From Candidatus Latescibacterota bacterium (GTDB taxonomy: Bacteria > Latescibacterota > UBA2968 > UBA8231): 18,688 nt of DNA. This document shows positions 1-11,730 of the stretch, in pieces. The stretch is from contig JAJDTN010000163.1 of assembly GCA_022827165.1 (NCBI GenBank), forward strand, positions 1 to 18,688, given 5' to 3'. The stretch's first letter is position 1, and the number at the start of each line of letters is the position of its first letter. A program made the translations under genes and the position numbers. The notes beneath the pieces are model-generated. The model was not told the origin of the DNA, made no database searches, and saw only the letters and a program-made list of their open reading frames with translations.

Positions 1-635
1 GCCTTTGCCGCCGGATGGGCGTTGCATGTGTGCACCGACGTGACCACCCATCCCGTCGTCAATCGCCGCGCCGACGACCTGCGCCAGGAACGGAGCCGGC
101 AGCCCCCGAGCCGTCTGGACCTCTGGCACAAACGCGTCGAATGGGGAATGGACTGTCACCTCCTGAGCGTTCTGGAGCCCCGACCCCTGTGGCGCACGGA
201 CTTGCACTTTCCGGCCTCGGCCGAAGGCCCGAGCCTGCTGGCGATGGCCGCAACCCAGGTCTTCAAAGAGGGGATCGACGACGGCTCCCTTCGCGCGGGC
301 TGGTCCTCCACGCTTCGCTGGGTGCGCCGCTTGGCGCCGATCTTCGCCTGGACGGGGGCGTGCCGATCTCCCGGCCGCGGCTGGACCGCGGCCGCCGTCG
401 GCCCGGTGCTGCAACCGCTGGCCAGGAGCCTGGGCCGCCTGCTCCAGGATCACGAAACGCGGGAGGACGAGGCCGCCGTGCTGTCGCCGGAACCGCCGCC
501 GCCGGCATTCGTCGACTCCATGATGGAGGCCGCGCAAGCGGCCGTGACCACCTTCCTGTTCCAATGGCGTGACCGGTTCGAGAATCTGCCCAATCTCGAT
601 CTGGACACCGGTGAGCCGGTTGCAGGGGAACCGGG

Positions 636-639
<4 letters not shown>
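1..639 (+). CDS. Zinc-dependent phospholipase C-like protein, 5' end outside window
   Basis: The frame is open from base 1, so the true start lies upstream of the window; at least 212 residues are visible before the TGA at 637-639. The first residues read AFAAGWALHVCTDVTTHPVV. The H-x3-D-x3-H pattern (codons at 25, 37 and 49), after a GW.LH helix, resembles the metal-binding helix of the zinc-dependent phospholipase C family (PF00882), in which HxxxD ligands bind zinc. Family members hydrolyse phospholipids or are uncharacterised envelope proteins; the substrate cannot be told here. The remainder is helical-looking, with no obvious membrane span and a Pro/Glu-rich stretch near the C-terminus. 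The stop overlaps the GTG start of the next gene (GTGA at 636-639), so the two are probably translated together. Family assignment is moderate because the N-terminal ligands are missing from view. Confidence 0.6.
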
Positions 640-5020
<4,381 letters not shown>

Positions 5021-5026
5021 CGGGCG

Positions 5027-6205
5027 ATGGCCGACGGCCTTCCGGTGCAGCTGACCTCCATGGTCCTGCTGTCCGGCACCGTTCTCTACCTCGGCATCGT
5101 GGTCTGGCTGCTGACCGGCATCGGCCGCAGCCGGCGCGCTCCCGGGACAACCCTCCCGCCGCCTCCCGTCTCGGTGGTCGTAGCCGCCCGCGACGAGGGC
5201 GACAGGATCGAGGCCTGTGTGCGCTCCCTGGCCGATCAGTCCTACGACGGGACCCTGCAGATCGTCGTCGTGGACGACCGTTCGGGGGACGATACGGGCC
5301 GGGTGCTGGCGGCGCTCCGCTCGGACTGGAAGGCGGCGGTCGACCTGGTCGTGGTGCGGGCGCCGGACCCGCCGCGGTTCGCGTGCCCGAAGAAGAGCGC
5401 TCTGGCCGCCGGGATCGACAGGGCCGGAGGGGAGATCCTGCTGTTCACGGACGCCGACTGCCAGCCGCCCCCGGACTGGGTGGAGGCAATGGTCTCGCGG
5501 TTCGACGGCGGCGTCGGTCTCGTGGCGGGCTATGCCTATCCCCATCCCCCCGGCGGCGTCCGGCAACGGGTGCTTGCACTCGACAACCTGGGGGTGGCCG
5601 CCCTGGCGGAGGGCAGCATCGGCATGGAGGCTCCGCTGGCCTGCACGGGGCGGAGCCTGGCGTACCGCCGAGCGGTGTACGAGGAGGTCGGCGGATTCGA
5701 CGCTATCGGCCACCTCGTCAGTGGCGATGACGTCTACTTCCTGCGCCTGGTGACAGCGCGGACCGGCTGGCAAATCCGCTACTGCGCCGACGAGGCGGCG
5801 GCGGTGCCCTCCGCCCCGCCGCCGCCCGGCTGGCGTGCGTTGCTGGATCAGAAGGTGCGGCACGCCTCCAAGGCCTCCCGCTACGAGGGCGGCGCGCGAT
5901 GGCTCGGGGTCGCCGTGTACCTCTACCACGCGGCCCTCCTCGCCGGCGGCCTGCTGGCGGCGGGAGGCATTCAGGCGGCCTTCTTTCTGTGCTGCTGGTT
6001 GGCGCGGTGGCTGGCCGACTTGCTCCTCCTCGCCCGGTTTGCGCCGCGGGCCTCCGACCGATCCGGCCTCCTCCTCCTGCCGGTGGCGGAGATCCTCTAT
6101 ATTCCCTACGTGCTGCTGCTGGTGCCCCTGGGGCGTGCGGGATGGTTCCGGTGGAAGAGCGGCACCGCCCTCCCTCCCGATCCTGAAAGCAAGTCACGGT
6201 CATGA
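5027..6205 (+). CDS. Membrane-anchored family 2 glycosyltransferase
   Basis: 392 residues. An N-terminal membrane helix (about 11-31) is followed by a GT-A fold: SVVVAARDEGD (49-59), VVDDRSGDD (81-89), the nucleotide-sugar/metal-binding TDAD (141-144), and SGDD (232-235) as the likely catalytic acid region. The acceptor-side QxxRW motif is present in altered form as QKVRH (275-279). Two to three membrane helices follow (about 292-315, 318-336, 348-368), as in processive GT2 enzymes of the cellulose/hyaluronan-synthase type. It should transfer sugars at the cytoplasmic face of the inner membrane. The ATG at 5027 is six bases after the Wzi-like stop, and its own stop overlaps the next ATG (ATGA at 6202-6205). 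It appears paralogous to the glycosyltransferase at 7328, sharing layout and a C-terminal F-x-RWK motif. The sugar donor is unknown. Confidence 0.88.
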   Translation: MADGLPVQLTSMVLLSGTVLYLGIVVWLLTGIGRSRRAPGTTLPPPPVSVVVAARDEGDRIEACVRSLADQSYDGTLQIVVVDDRSGDDTGRVLAALRSDWKAAVDLVVVRAPDPPRFACPKKSALAAGIDRAGGEILLFTDADCQPPPDWVEAMVSRFDGGVGLVAGYAYPHPPGGVRQRVLALDNLGVAALAEGSIGMEAPLACTGRSLAYRRAVYEEVGGFDAIGHLVSGDDVYFLRLVTARTGWQIRYCADEAAAVPSAPPPPGWRALLDQKVRHASKASRYEGGARWLGVAVYLYHAALLAGGLLAAGGIQAAFFLCCWLARWLADLLLLARFAPRASDRSGLLLLPVAEILYIPYVLLLVPLGRAGWFRWKSGTALPPDPESKSRS

Positions 6206-7314
6206 CCCTGGTTTCTCCGAGAGCGGTCCCTCGCTACATCGAGCGCTACGGCTACGCCTTCTCCTGGAGACGGCTGTGGAACGCCGCCAAGGTCATCGCC
6301 TCCATGGGGCTGTCGTGGAGCCTTCGCCGCCCCATCGTGTGGGGGCGGCCCTTCATGTTGATGGTGGAGCCCACGAACCTGTGCAACCTCAAGTGTCCTC
6401 TGTGCCCTTCGGGCAACGGGGAGATGTCCCGAGAGCGCGGCAACATGGATCTCGGGCACTACAAGAGGCTGATCGACGAGACCGGAGACGACCTGTTCCT
6501 CCTGCTCTTGTGGAACCAGGGAGAGCCGTTCATCAACAAGGGTCTGGCGGAGATGATCCGTTACGCGCACCAAAAGCGGATCCCCACGATCACCAGCACC
6601 AACGGCCACTTCGTGCGCACCCGGGAGGAGGCCCTCGAGCTGGTGGACAGCGGCCTCGACGAGATCATCATCTCCCTCGACGGGGTCGATCAGGAGACGT
6701 ATGAGCGCTACCGCGTGGGGGGCAAGCTGGAGCGGGTCCTGGGGGCGGCGAGACTGCTGGCCGCCGCCAAGCGCGAGCGCAGCTCGAGCACGCCGCTGGT
6801 CAATCTCCAGTTCATCGTCTTCCGCCACAACGAGGAGGACCTGGCCGAGGCCGAGCGCCTGGCGCGGGAGCTCGAAGCCGACCAGCTCCTCGTCAAGACC
6901 GCCCAGGTCTACTCCCCGGAAGAGGCGGCCACATTCCTTCCGGAGCAGGACCTCTACCGGCGTTACGAGGGGACGGAAGCGAACGGCCGGCCCCCCGGCG
7001 CAGAGGGGAACGGGTTGCGCGTGAAGGGACAGCCGGCGCGTGGTTGCAAGGTCCTCTGGTACAGCTCCATGGTCAACTGGAACGGAGACGTGGCTCCCTG
7101 CTGCTTCGACAAGGATGTGGACTACCGGCTGGGCAATGCGTTCTCAGCCGATGCCAACGGTCAGGAGGGCACCTTCGGGAAGGCCTGGCGAGGCCGCGCC
7201 TATGCGGACTTTCGCCGCACCGTGCACGCCGACCGCGGCGCCGTCGACATGTGCCGCAACTGCTCCGAGGGCTACCGCGGCATGTTCTCCCTGGTGAAGG
7301 AGCTGCGCGGCTGA
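6202..7314 (+). CDS. Radical SAM protein with SPASM domain
   Basis: 370 residues. The 4Fe-4S/SAM site is C61-x3-C65-x2-C68 (EPTNLCNLKCPLC), followed by NQGEPFINK (the GGEP-equivalent), STNGHF and DEIIISLDG, all standard radical SAM core elements. The C-terminus carries a SPASM-type cluster region: C282, C300, C301 (WNGDVAPCCFD), C351 and C354, which would bind an auxiliary Fe-S cluster. Such enzymes act on peptides, proteins, sugars or lipids through a 5'-deoxyadenosyl radical. The substrate is unknown: no small precursor-peptide gene lies beside it, and it sits between two glycosyltransferases, so a glycan or lipid-linked intermediate is plausible. Residues 1-50 form a basic, aromatic N-terminal extension. 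It is translationally coupled to the upstream glycosyltransferase, and the downstream one starts 13 bases after its stop. Confidence 0.9.
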   Translation: MTLVSPRAVPRYIERYGYAFSWRRLWNAAKVIASMGLSWSLRRPIVWGRPFMLMVEPTNLCNLKCPLCPSGNGEMSRERGNMDLGHYKRLIDETGDDLFLLLLWNQGEPFINKGLAEMIRYAHQKRIPTITSTNGHFVRTREEALELVDSGLDEIIISLDGVDQETYERYRVGGKLERVLGAARLLAAAKRERSSSTPLVNLQFIVFRHNEEDLAEAERLARELEADQLLVKTAQVYSPEEAATFLPEQDLYRRYEGTEANGRPPGAEGNGLRVKGQPARGCKVLWYSSMVNWNGDVAPCCFDKDVDYRLGNAFSADANGQEGTFGKAWRGRAYADFRRTVHADRGAVDMCRNCSEGYRGMFSLVKELRG

Positions 7315-7327
7315 TCCCGCCGGCCCG

Positions 7328-8536
7328 GTGATCGTGGACCTGGTCCTGGCGGCCCTGGCCCTCTGCGCGGCCGTGTACGCGGCGGGCCTGCTTTGGTTCT
7401 CCCTCGGGGCCCTGCGGCCCCGAAGGCACCCCTCGGCCCCGGGGGATGAGCCACCTACCGTGGCCGTCGTGGTGGCCGCTCGCGACGAGGCGGGCCATGT
7501 GGAGGCCTGCCTCGAAGCGCTGTGCGCCCAGACCTACCCGGCCGGCCGCTACGAGGTCGTCCTCGTCGACGACGGGTCCCGCGACGGCACCGGCTCCCTG
7601 GCCCGAGCCGCCGCCCGGCGCCTGGAGGAGGAGGGGCCGCGCGTCCGGGTGCTCGACGGGCCGTCCCGGTACGGCCCGGCCGGATCCAAGAAGGCGGCCC
7701 TCGGCCTGGGCATCTCCGAGTCCGACGCCGACCTGATCCTCACTACCGACGCCGACTGCCGCGTGCCCCGGACCTGGGTGGCGGCCATGTCCGGCGCCTT
7801 CGCCGAGGACGTGGGAGCCGTCCTCGGCTTCTCCCAGATCGGGTCCCCCGGCGCCGTGAGCAGGCTCCTGGCGCGCTGGGAGGCTCTCGATTTCCTGCAA
7901 CTGATGACCGCCGCCGCCGGAAGCTGCGCCTTCGGGCATCCCATGGCCGCCACGGGCCAGAACCTCGCTTTCCGCCGCTCCGCCTACGACCAGGTGGGAG
8001 GCTACGCGTCCATCCTGCATCGGGTCTCCGGAGACGACGTGCTGCTTCTGCAACTGATCCGCCGGGCGCGGCGCTGGCGCGTTGTCTTCTGTGAGGACCC
8101 CGGCAGCCATGTGGTCCACCCGCCCTCCGCCGGCCTCGGCCGCTTCCTCGGCCAACGCGCCCGGTGGGCCTCCAACGCTCCGGGGCAGAGCCGGATGGAC
8201 CCGGTCTTCTTCATGTACATCCTGGGTACTTTCGGCCTGTCCGTGGGTCTGACCATCAGCCCGCTGCTCTGGTCCGCCGGCCTCCTGACCGCCGCGGAGA
8301 CGGGGGCCCTGTGGCTGGTGAAGGCGGGGCCGGAACTCGGCCTGGCACTGGTCGGGGGGGGCCGCTTCGGGCGCCGCGATCTGCTTGGGATCTTTCCGCT
8401 GTGGGCCCTGCTGCACCCGGTCTACACCGCCGTCGTCGGCGGCTTCGGCGCCTTGGGCTTCTACCGTTGGAAGGGGAGGTCCGCCGCTCTCGGACGCCGT
8501 TGGCGGGTGGAAAATATCGCCGGCACCCGCCGCTGA
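7328..8536 (+). CDS. Membrane-anchored family 2 glycosyltransferase (second copy)
   Basis: 402 residues from a GTG start 13 bases after the radical SAM gene. An N-terminal membrane helix (about 3-27) precedes a GT-A domain with VAVVVAARDEAG (45-56), LVDDGSRDGT (79-88), TTDADC (139-144), SGDD (234-237) and a canonical QRARW (276-280), the full motif set of processive GT2 enzymes. C-terminal membrane helices lie at about 295-325 and 352-378. Unlike its paralogue at 5027 it keeps QxxRW, so the two probably differ in acceptor or processivity. It likely builds a polysaccharide or glycolipid at the inner membrane together with the Wzi-like and radical SAM neighbours. It ends 14 bases from the convergent Ppx/GppA gene; no terminator hairpin was seen between them. 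Confidence 0.9.
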   Translation: MIVDLVLAALALCAAVYAAGLLWFSLGALRPRRHPSAPGDEPPTVAVVVAARDEAGHVEACLEALCAQTYPAGRYEVVLVDDGSRDGTGSLARAAARRLEEEGPRVRVLDGPSRYGPAGSKKAALGLGISESDADLILTTDADCRVPRTWVAAMSGAFAEDVGAVLGFSQIGSPGAVSRLLARWEALDFLQLMTAAAGSCAFGHPMAATGQNLAFRRSAYDQVGGYASILHRVSGDDVLLLQLIRRARRWRVVFCEDPGSHVVHPPSAGLGRFLGQRARWASNAPGQSRMDPVFFMYILGTFGLSVGLTISPLLWSAGLLTAAETGALWLVKAGPELGLALVGGGRFGRRDLLGIFPLWALLHPVYTAVVGGFGALGFYRWKGRSAALGRRWRVENIAGTRR

Positions 8537-8550
8537 GCGCGGGCGGCCCC

Positions 8551-9483
8551 TCAGAGCCTCCCCGCCAGCATCTCCATCAGCAAGCCGTAGCGGATGCCCC
8601 GGGTCGACACGATCACCCCGGGGGATCGCAGGCGGTCGAGGCAGTGCCGCAGGATCAGCGAACCGGCGCCGATGATGTCGGCGCGGGCGTCGCTTACCTG
8701 GGGAAGGGCCTTGATCTGCTCCCAGGTCATGCCCACCAGCCGGTCGCTGAGGCGCCGGACAGCGTCGGCGGGGAGGAAGTGGCCGTCGACACCGGCCGCA
8801 TCGAACCGGGGGGCGCCGTGGTCGAGGGCGCCCAGGGTGGTGATCGTGCCGGCCACTCCCACGACGGCCGGGTCACCCGGCCATGGCGGCAGCTCCTCGA
8901 AGGCGGCGCGGATCAGGTCGGTGGCGCGGGTCCGTTCGGCGTCGGTGGGGGGCAGGGCCGAGAAGCAGCGTTCGGTGACGCGCACCGCCCCCACGTCGAC
9001 CGACCGGGAGCGTTCCACGCCGCCGGCGGAACCCAGGGCCAGTTCGGTGGAACCGCCCCCGATGTCCAGGACCGCGTACCGGGCCGGGAGGTCGAGCCCG
9101 AAAGCGGCGCCGGCGAAGGTGTGGCGGGCCTCCTCCTCGCCGCTGAGCTCGGTCAGTTCGATCCCCGTGCGCCGCGCCACCATGTCGATGAACTCGGCGC
9201 CGTTGGCCGCGTCCCTGAGGGCGGAGGTCCCGAAGGCGCGGATACGGCGGGCGCCGAGCCCTTCGGCGCGGCGGCGGTAGCTGGAGAGGAATCCACAGAC
9301 CCGGTCGACGGCGGCGGCTCCGATGCGGCGCTCCGCGTCGACGCCCTGTCCCAGACGGGCGATGGCGTGGGCGTCGTCGAGGATGTCGATCCCGCCTCCG
9401 GGGCCGGTCCGCCCCGTGACCATCAGGATGGTGTTGGTGCCGAGGTCGATGGCGGACTGCACCCCTGTGGGGGCGGGACTCAT
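8551..9483 (-). CDS. Ppx/GppA family phosphatase (short form)
   Basis: 310 residues with the ASKHA-fold motifs of exopolyphosphatase/guanosine pentaphosphatase: AIDLGTNT (11-18, phosphate loop 1), GTSALRDAANG (85-95), the catalytic-region ELSGEEEAR (112-120), VLDIGGGSTEL (138-148, loop 2), VDVGAVRVTE (162-171) and GVAGTITTL (209-217). Family members cleave terminal phosphate from polyphosphate or convert pppGpp to ppGpp in the cytoplasm; sequence alone does not choose between them. At about 310 residues it has only the catalytic core and lacks the C-terminal HD-like domain of long forms such as E. coli Ppx. The ATG at 9483 overlaps the stop of the upstream Usp-EIIA gene (ATGA on the minus strand), so the two proteins are probably made together and share a stress or phosphate role. 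Confidence 0.9.
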   Translation of the reverse strand: MSPAPTGVQSAIDLGTNTILMVTGRTGPGGGIDILDDAHAIARLGQGVDAERRIGAAAVDRVCGFLSSYRRRAEGLGARRIRAFGTSALRDAANGAEFIDMVARRTGIELTELSGEEEARHTFAGAAFGLDLPARYAVLDIGGGSTELALGSAGGVERSRSVDVGAVRVTERCFSALPPTDAERTRATDLIRAAFEELPPWPGDPAVVGVAGTITTLGALDHGAPRFDAAGVDGHFLPADAVRRLSDRLVGMTWEQIKALPQVSDARADIIGAGSLILRHCLDRLRSPGVIVSTRGIRYGLLMEMLAGRL

Positions 9484-10763
9484 GCGTCGGCGCAGCGCTC
9501 GCGGCTCTTGAGCAGGGCGGTCAGCTCCGATGGCGTCTGGCAGTGCAGCATGGCATCCCGGGTCTCGTCGGCGTGCATCAGCGAGGCGATCTGCCCGAGG
9601 ACGGGGATGTAGGTGCGGTAGTTCTGCTGCGGGGTCAGCAGCAGGAAGATGTAGCGCACGGCGCCGCCCGGACCGCTGAAGTCGACGCCCTCGGGACAGA
9701 TCCCGAGGGAACCGATGATGCTCGGCAGGCCGGGCAAGGGGGCGTGGGGGATCGCCGTCTCCCTGCCGATGGAGGTGGAGGACTTCCGCTCCCTGGCGCG
9801 GGCGGCCTCGAGGACGGTATCGCGCTGGGACTGGGGCACCTGCTTCTCGTCCACCAGGATATCGACCATCTGGTCGATCGCCTCCCACTTGTCCCGCGGA
9901 TGCAGGTCCAGCCGGATCGTGTGCTCCCAGAAGATGTTGCTCAGCCGGTTGCCGCCGGGGGACCGGGAGCGGACCATCAGCACCGAGCAAGGCGCCTTGT
10001 AGGCGATCTCGTCCGGGATCGAGCCGGCGAGAAACTCCTCCTGCCGCCAGTCGTTGGAGCCCCCGAGGACGAGCAGGTCATCCGCCCGGGAAAGCTCGAT
10101 CAGGGGCGCCGCGACCTCCGTGGCAGGCACCACCCGGCAGGGCGCCTCGATTTCCAGCAGGCGCAGTTGCATCTGCAGGTCGTCGCCCAGTTGACGGCAG
10201 TAGCGCTCGAGGAGGGGGTCGTCCGTCTGCGCCCCGAGGTGCCGGGCGACGCGCACGGCGAGCATCTCCGAGGACCAGGTCCTGGCGAGTTGGTGGGCCA
10301 CCTCCAGGCCCAGCAGGGAGTTGGTGCCGCCGCCGGTGGGCACCAGCACGCGCCGGGCGGTCGTGAAACCCTTGTCCTTGAAGATCAAGGTGTCCACGTC
10401 CAGGGCTTTCGTCAGCTCCCGGTTGGGGGAGGAGAGAACGGTGGTCCGGTCGACGTCACCGTACCAGCCGATGAGCAGGATGTCGCAGTTCCAGCGTTTG
10501 AGACCGTCCTGCACCGCCCCATTCACCGTCTCTCCATGCACGAGATGAGGGAAGGCGCTGACACCCATGCCAGAGGCGAGGCCGGCCGCACGCCGAAGCT
10601 GTGCATCCAGGTCCGGCCGGGGAGCCTGATCGGGGGTGACCACGTGGGTGAGGTGCAGTTCCCCCAGGGGATCCGTGGCCAGGGTGGCGGCCAGCCGGAC
10701 GAGGGCGTCCTCCGTCGCCGGGTTCTCAAGGGCGACGAGGATCCGCACGGCGGATTTCGGCAT
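9480..10763 (-). CDS. Fusion of two universal-stress-protein domains and a PTS EIIA domain
   Basis: 427 residues from the ATG at 10763; a TTG four codons upstream (10775) is a weaker alternative. Residues about 5-128 form a degenerate Usp domain starting AVRILVALENP. Residues about 135-266 form a second one (ARRVLVPTGGGTNSLLGLEV, then LLVLGGSNDWRQEEFLAGSI and APCSVLMV), including the GS-type nucleotide-binding end. Residues about 283-425 match a fructose/nitrogen-type EIIA domain: SIGRETAIPHAPLPGL carries the expected phosphorylatable histidine, H340, and YIFLLLTPQQNYRTYIPVLG is a typical core strand pair. No transporter domain is attached, so a regulatory rather than sugar-uptake role is likely: Usp domains often bind ATP and EIIA accepts phosphate from HPr/NPr. 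Translationally coupled to Ppx/GppA. Domain calls are strong; the physiological role is inferred. Confidence 0.88.
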   Translation of the reverse strand: MPKSAVRILVALENPATEDALVRLAATLATDPLGELHLTHVVTPDQAPRPDLDAQLRRAAGLASGMGVSAFPHLVHGETVNGAVQDGLKRWNCDILLIGWYGDVDRTTVLSSPNRELTKALDVDTLIFKDKGFTTARRVLVPTGGGTNSLLGLEVAHQLARTWSSEMLAVRVARHLGAQTDDPLLERYCRQLGDDLQMQLRLLEIEAPCRVVPATEVAAPLIELSRADDLLVLGGSNDWRQEEFLAGSIPDEIAYKAPCSVLMVRSRSPGGNRLSNIFWEHTIRLDLHPRDKWEAIDQMVDILVDEKQVPQSQRDTVLEAARARERKSSTSIGRETAIPHAPLPGLPSIIGSLGICPEGVDFSGPGGAVRYIFLLLTPQQNYRTYIPVLGQIASLMHADETRDAMLHCQTPSELTALLKSRERCADA

Positions 10764-10801
10764 GCCAGTCAACAAGGCGGGCAGGCGCCGTGGGAGCGCT
10801 G

Positions 10802-10814
10802 TGACCGCCGGTCA
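10802..10814. promoter_or_regulatory. Candidate operator palindrome
   Basis: TGACCG-C-CGGTCA is a perfect 6-bp inverted repeat with one central base, 38 bases upstream of the Usp-EIIA start codon. Its size and symmetry suit a dimeric repressor or activator. Chance occurrence in GC-rich DNA cannot be excluded, and no matching regulator gene is present in the window. Confidence 0.3.
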
Positions 10815-11010
10815 TCGGGGATGAGAAGGCGCGGGCCTTGGGGATGGCCGCGCCGTTCCCGTATGGTCTTGAAGATACGCAGGGACCCTCGGAATCGCCA
10901 CCGTACGCGACTTCTGACAATTGCTGTAACTCAAGTGTTTCTCGTGGCTTGCGCCGGTCCGAGGAGGGTTGCGGCAGGGTCCGGGCATGAGTAGCTTTGC
11001 AGTTCGATGG

Positions 11011-11016
11011 AGGAGG
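11011..11016 (+). promoter_or_regulatory. Ribosome-binding site that sets the kinase-like start
   Basis: AGGAGG (followed by TGG) lies 11 bases before the ATG at 11028. It overlaps the region just after the alternative ATG at 11007, which therefore cannot use it. This favours the shorter protein beginning MAVVTVARQLGSGG. Confidence 0.65.
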
Positions 11017-11027
11017 TGGGTCCATCC

Positions 11028-11714
11028 ATGGCCGTCGTTACCGTTGCTCGTCAGTTGGGAAGCGGGGGAGACCTCATCGCCGAGAAGGTCGCCGGGGTCC
11101 TTGGATACGAGCACGTCGACCGGCGGCTGGTCGAGGAGATCGCGAACATCACCGACACCTCTCCCGAAGAGGTGGAGAAGTACGATGAGAAGGGAGAGGG
11201 GAGGGTCCGCTACTTCCTGAAGCGCCTCCTCGTTCCGGAGATGACCCCCGGCGGGTTCCCACTTTCCTCGGCGGCCTACTTTCCCGAGTTCGGCCTGGAG
11301 TTCCCCTACGTCATGGAGCGGGCCGGCGCCGATCAGCCCGCCTACCTCGACCGCGGCACCTACCAGCTGCTGATCACCACCCTCGTGCAGGACTTCGGCG
11401 AGACCGGCAAGGCGGTCGTCGTCGGCCGCGCCAGCCAGGTGATCCTCGCCCAGAATCCGCGGGCCCTGCACTTGAAGATCATCGCCCCCTTCGACCTGCG
11501 TTGCGAGCGGGTCCGCGAGGGGAGGGAAGTCACGGCCGAGCAGGCCGAGGAACTGGTGCAGCAGCACGACCGCTGGCGCAAGCAGTACCTGCGCAACCAC
11601 CACGACGCCGACTGGGACGACCTGCTCCTCTACCACCTCACAATCAACACCGGCAAGGTCGATGCGGAGGACGCCGTCGACCTGATCGTCAGGTACGCAA
11701 ACCGCCAGGGCTGA
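11028..11714 (+). CDS. Cytidylate kinase-like P-loop protein (Cytidylate_kin2 family)
   Basis: 228 residues. The N-terminus VVTVARQLGSGGDLIAEKVA is the variant phosphate-binding loop of the cytidylate-kinase-like family (PF13189), where GSGG replaces the usual GxGK. Other family-like segments are HVDRRLVEEIA (start of the lid/helix region) and KAVVVGRASQVIL (about 123-135). The family is related to nucleoside monophosphate kinases, but most members have no proven substrate, so CMP kinase activity should not be assumed. It is cytoplasmic, with no membrane helix or signal peptide. The ATG at 11028 was preferred for its AGGAGG site; using 11007 adds seven residues. The Gfo/Idh/MocA gene begins 16 bases downstream, so the two are probably co-transcribed. 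Confidence 0.8.
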   Translation: MAVVTVARQLGSGGDLIAEKVAGVLGYEHVDRRLVEEIANITDTSPEEVEKYDEKGEGRVRYFLKRLLVPEMTPGGFPLSSAAYFPEFGLEFPYVMERAGADQPAYLDRGTYQLLITTLVQDFGETGKAVVVGRASQVILAQNPRALHLKIIAPFDLRCERVREGREVTAEQAEELVQQHDRWRKQYLRNHHDADWDDLLLYHLTINTGKVDAEDAVDLIVRYANRQG

Positions 11715-11730
11715 GGGCCCGGGGGATGGA

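Larger units (their letters stand above)
10764..11027. other. Divergent intergenic region with a palindrome
   Basis: This is the largest gene-free stretch in the window (264 bases), between the divergent Usp-EIIA and cytidylate-kinase-like genes, and must hold promoters for both. It contains a perfect palindrome, TGACCG-C-CGGTCA, at 10802-10814, a plausible operator. A weak extended -10-like sequence, TGC-TGTAAC, occurs at 10922-10930 without a good -35. No RNA gene or convincing small open frame was found. Confidence 0.4.

Noticed and set aside
8537..8550. Possible terminator between the convergent glycosyltransferase and ppx genes
   Set aside because: The gap is 14 bases and shows no inverted repeat or T-tract.
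10981..11005. Possible sigma-54 promoter (GGGCATGAGTAGCTTTGCA)
   Set aside because: The GG and GC elements are about 13 bases apart, not the required 10.
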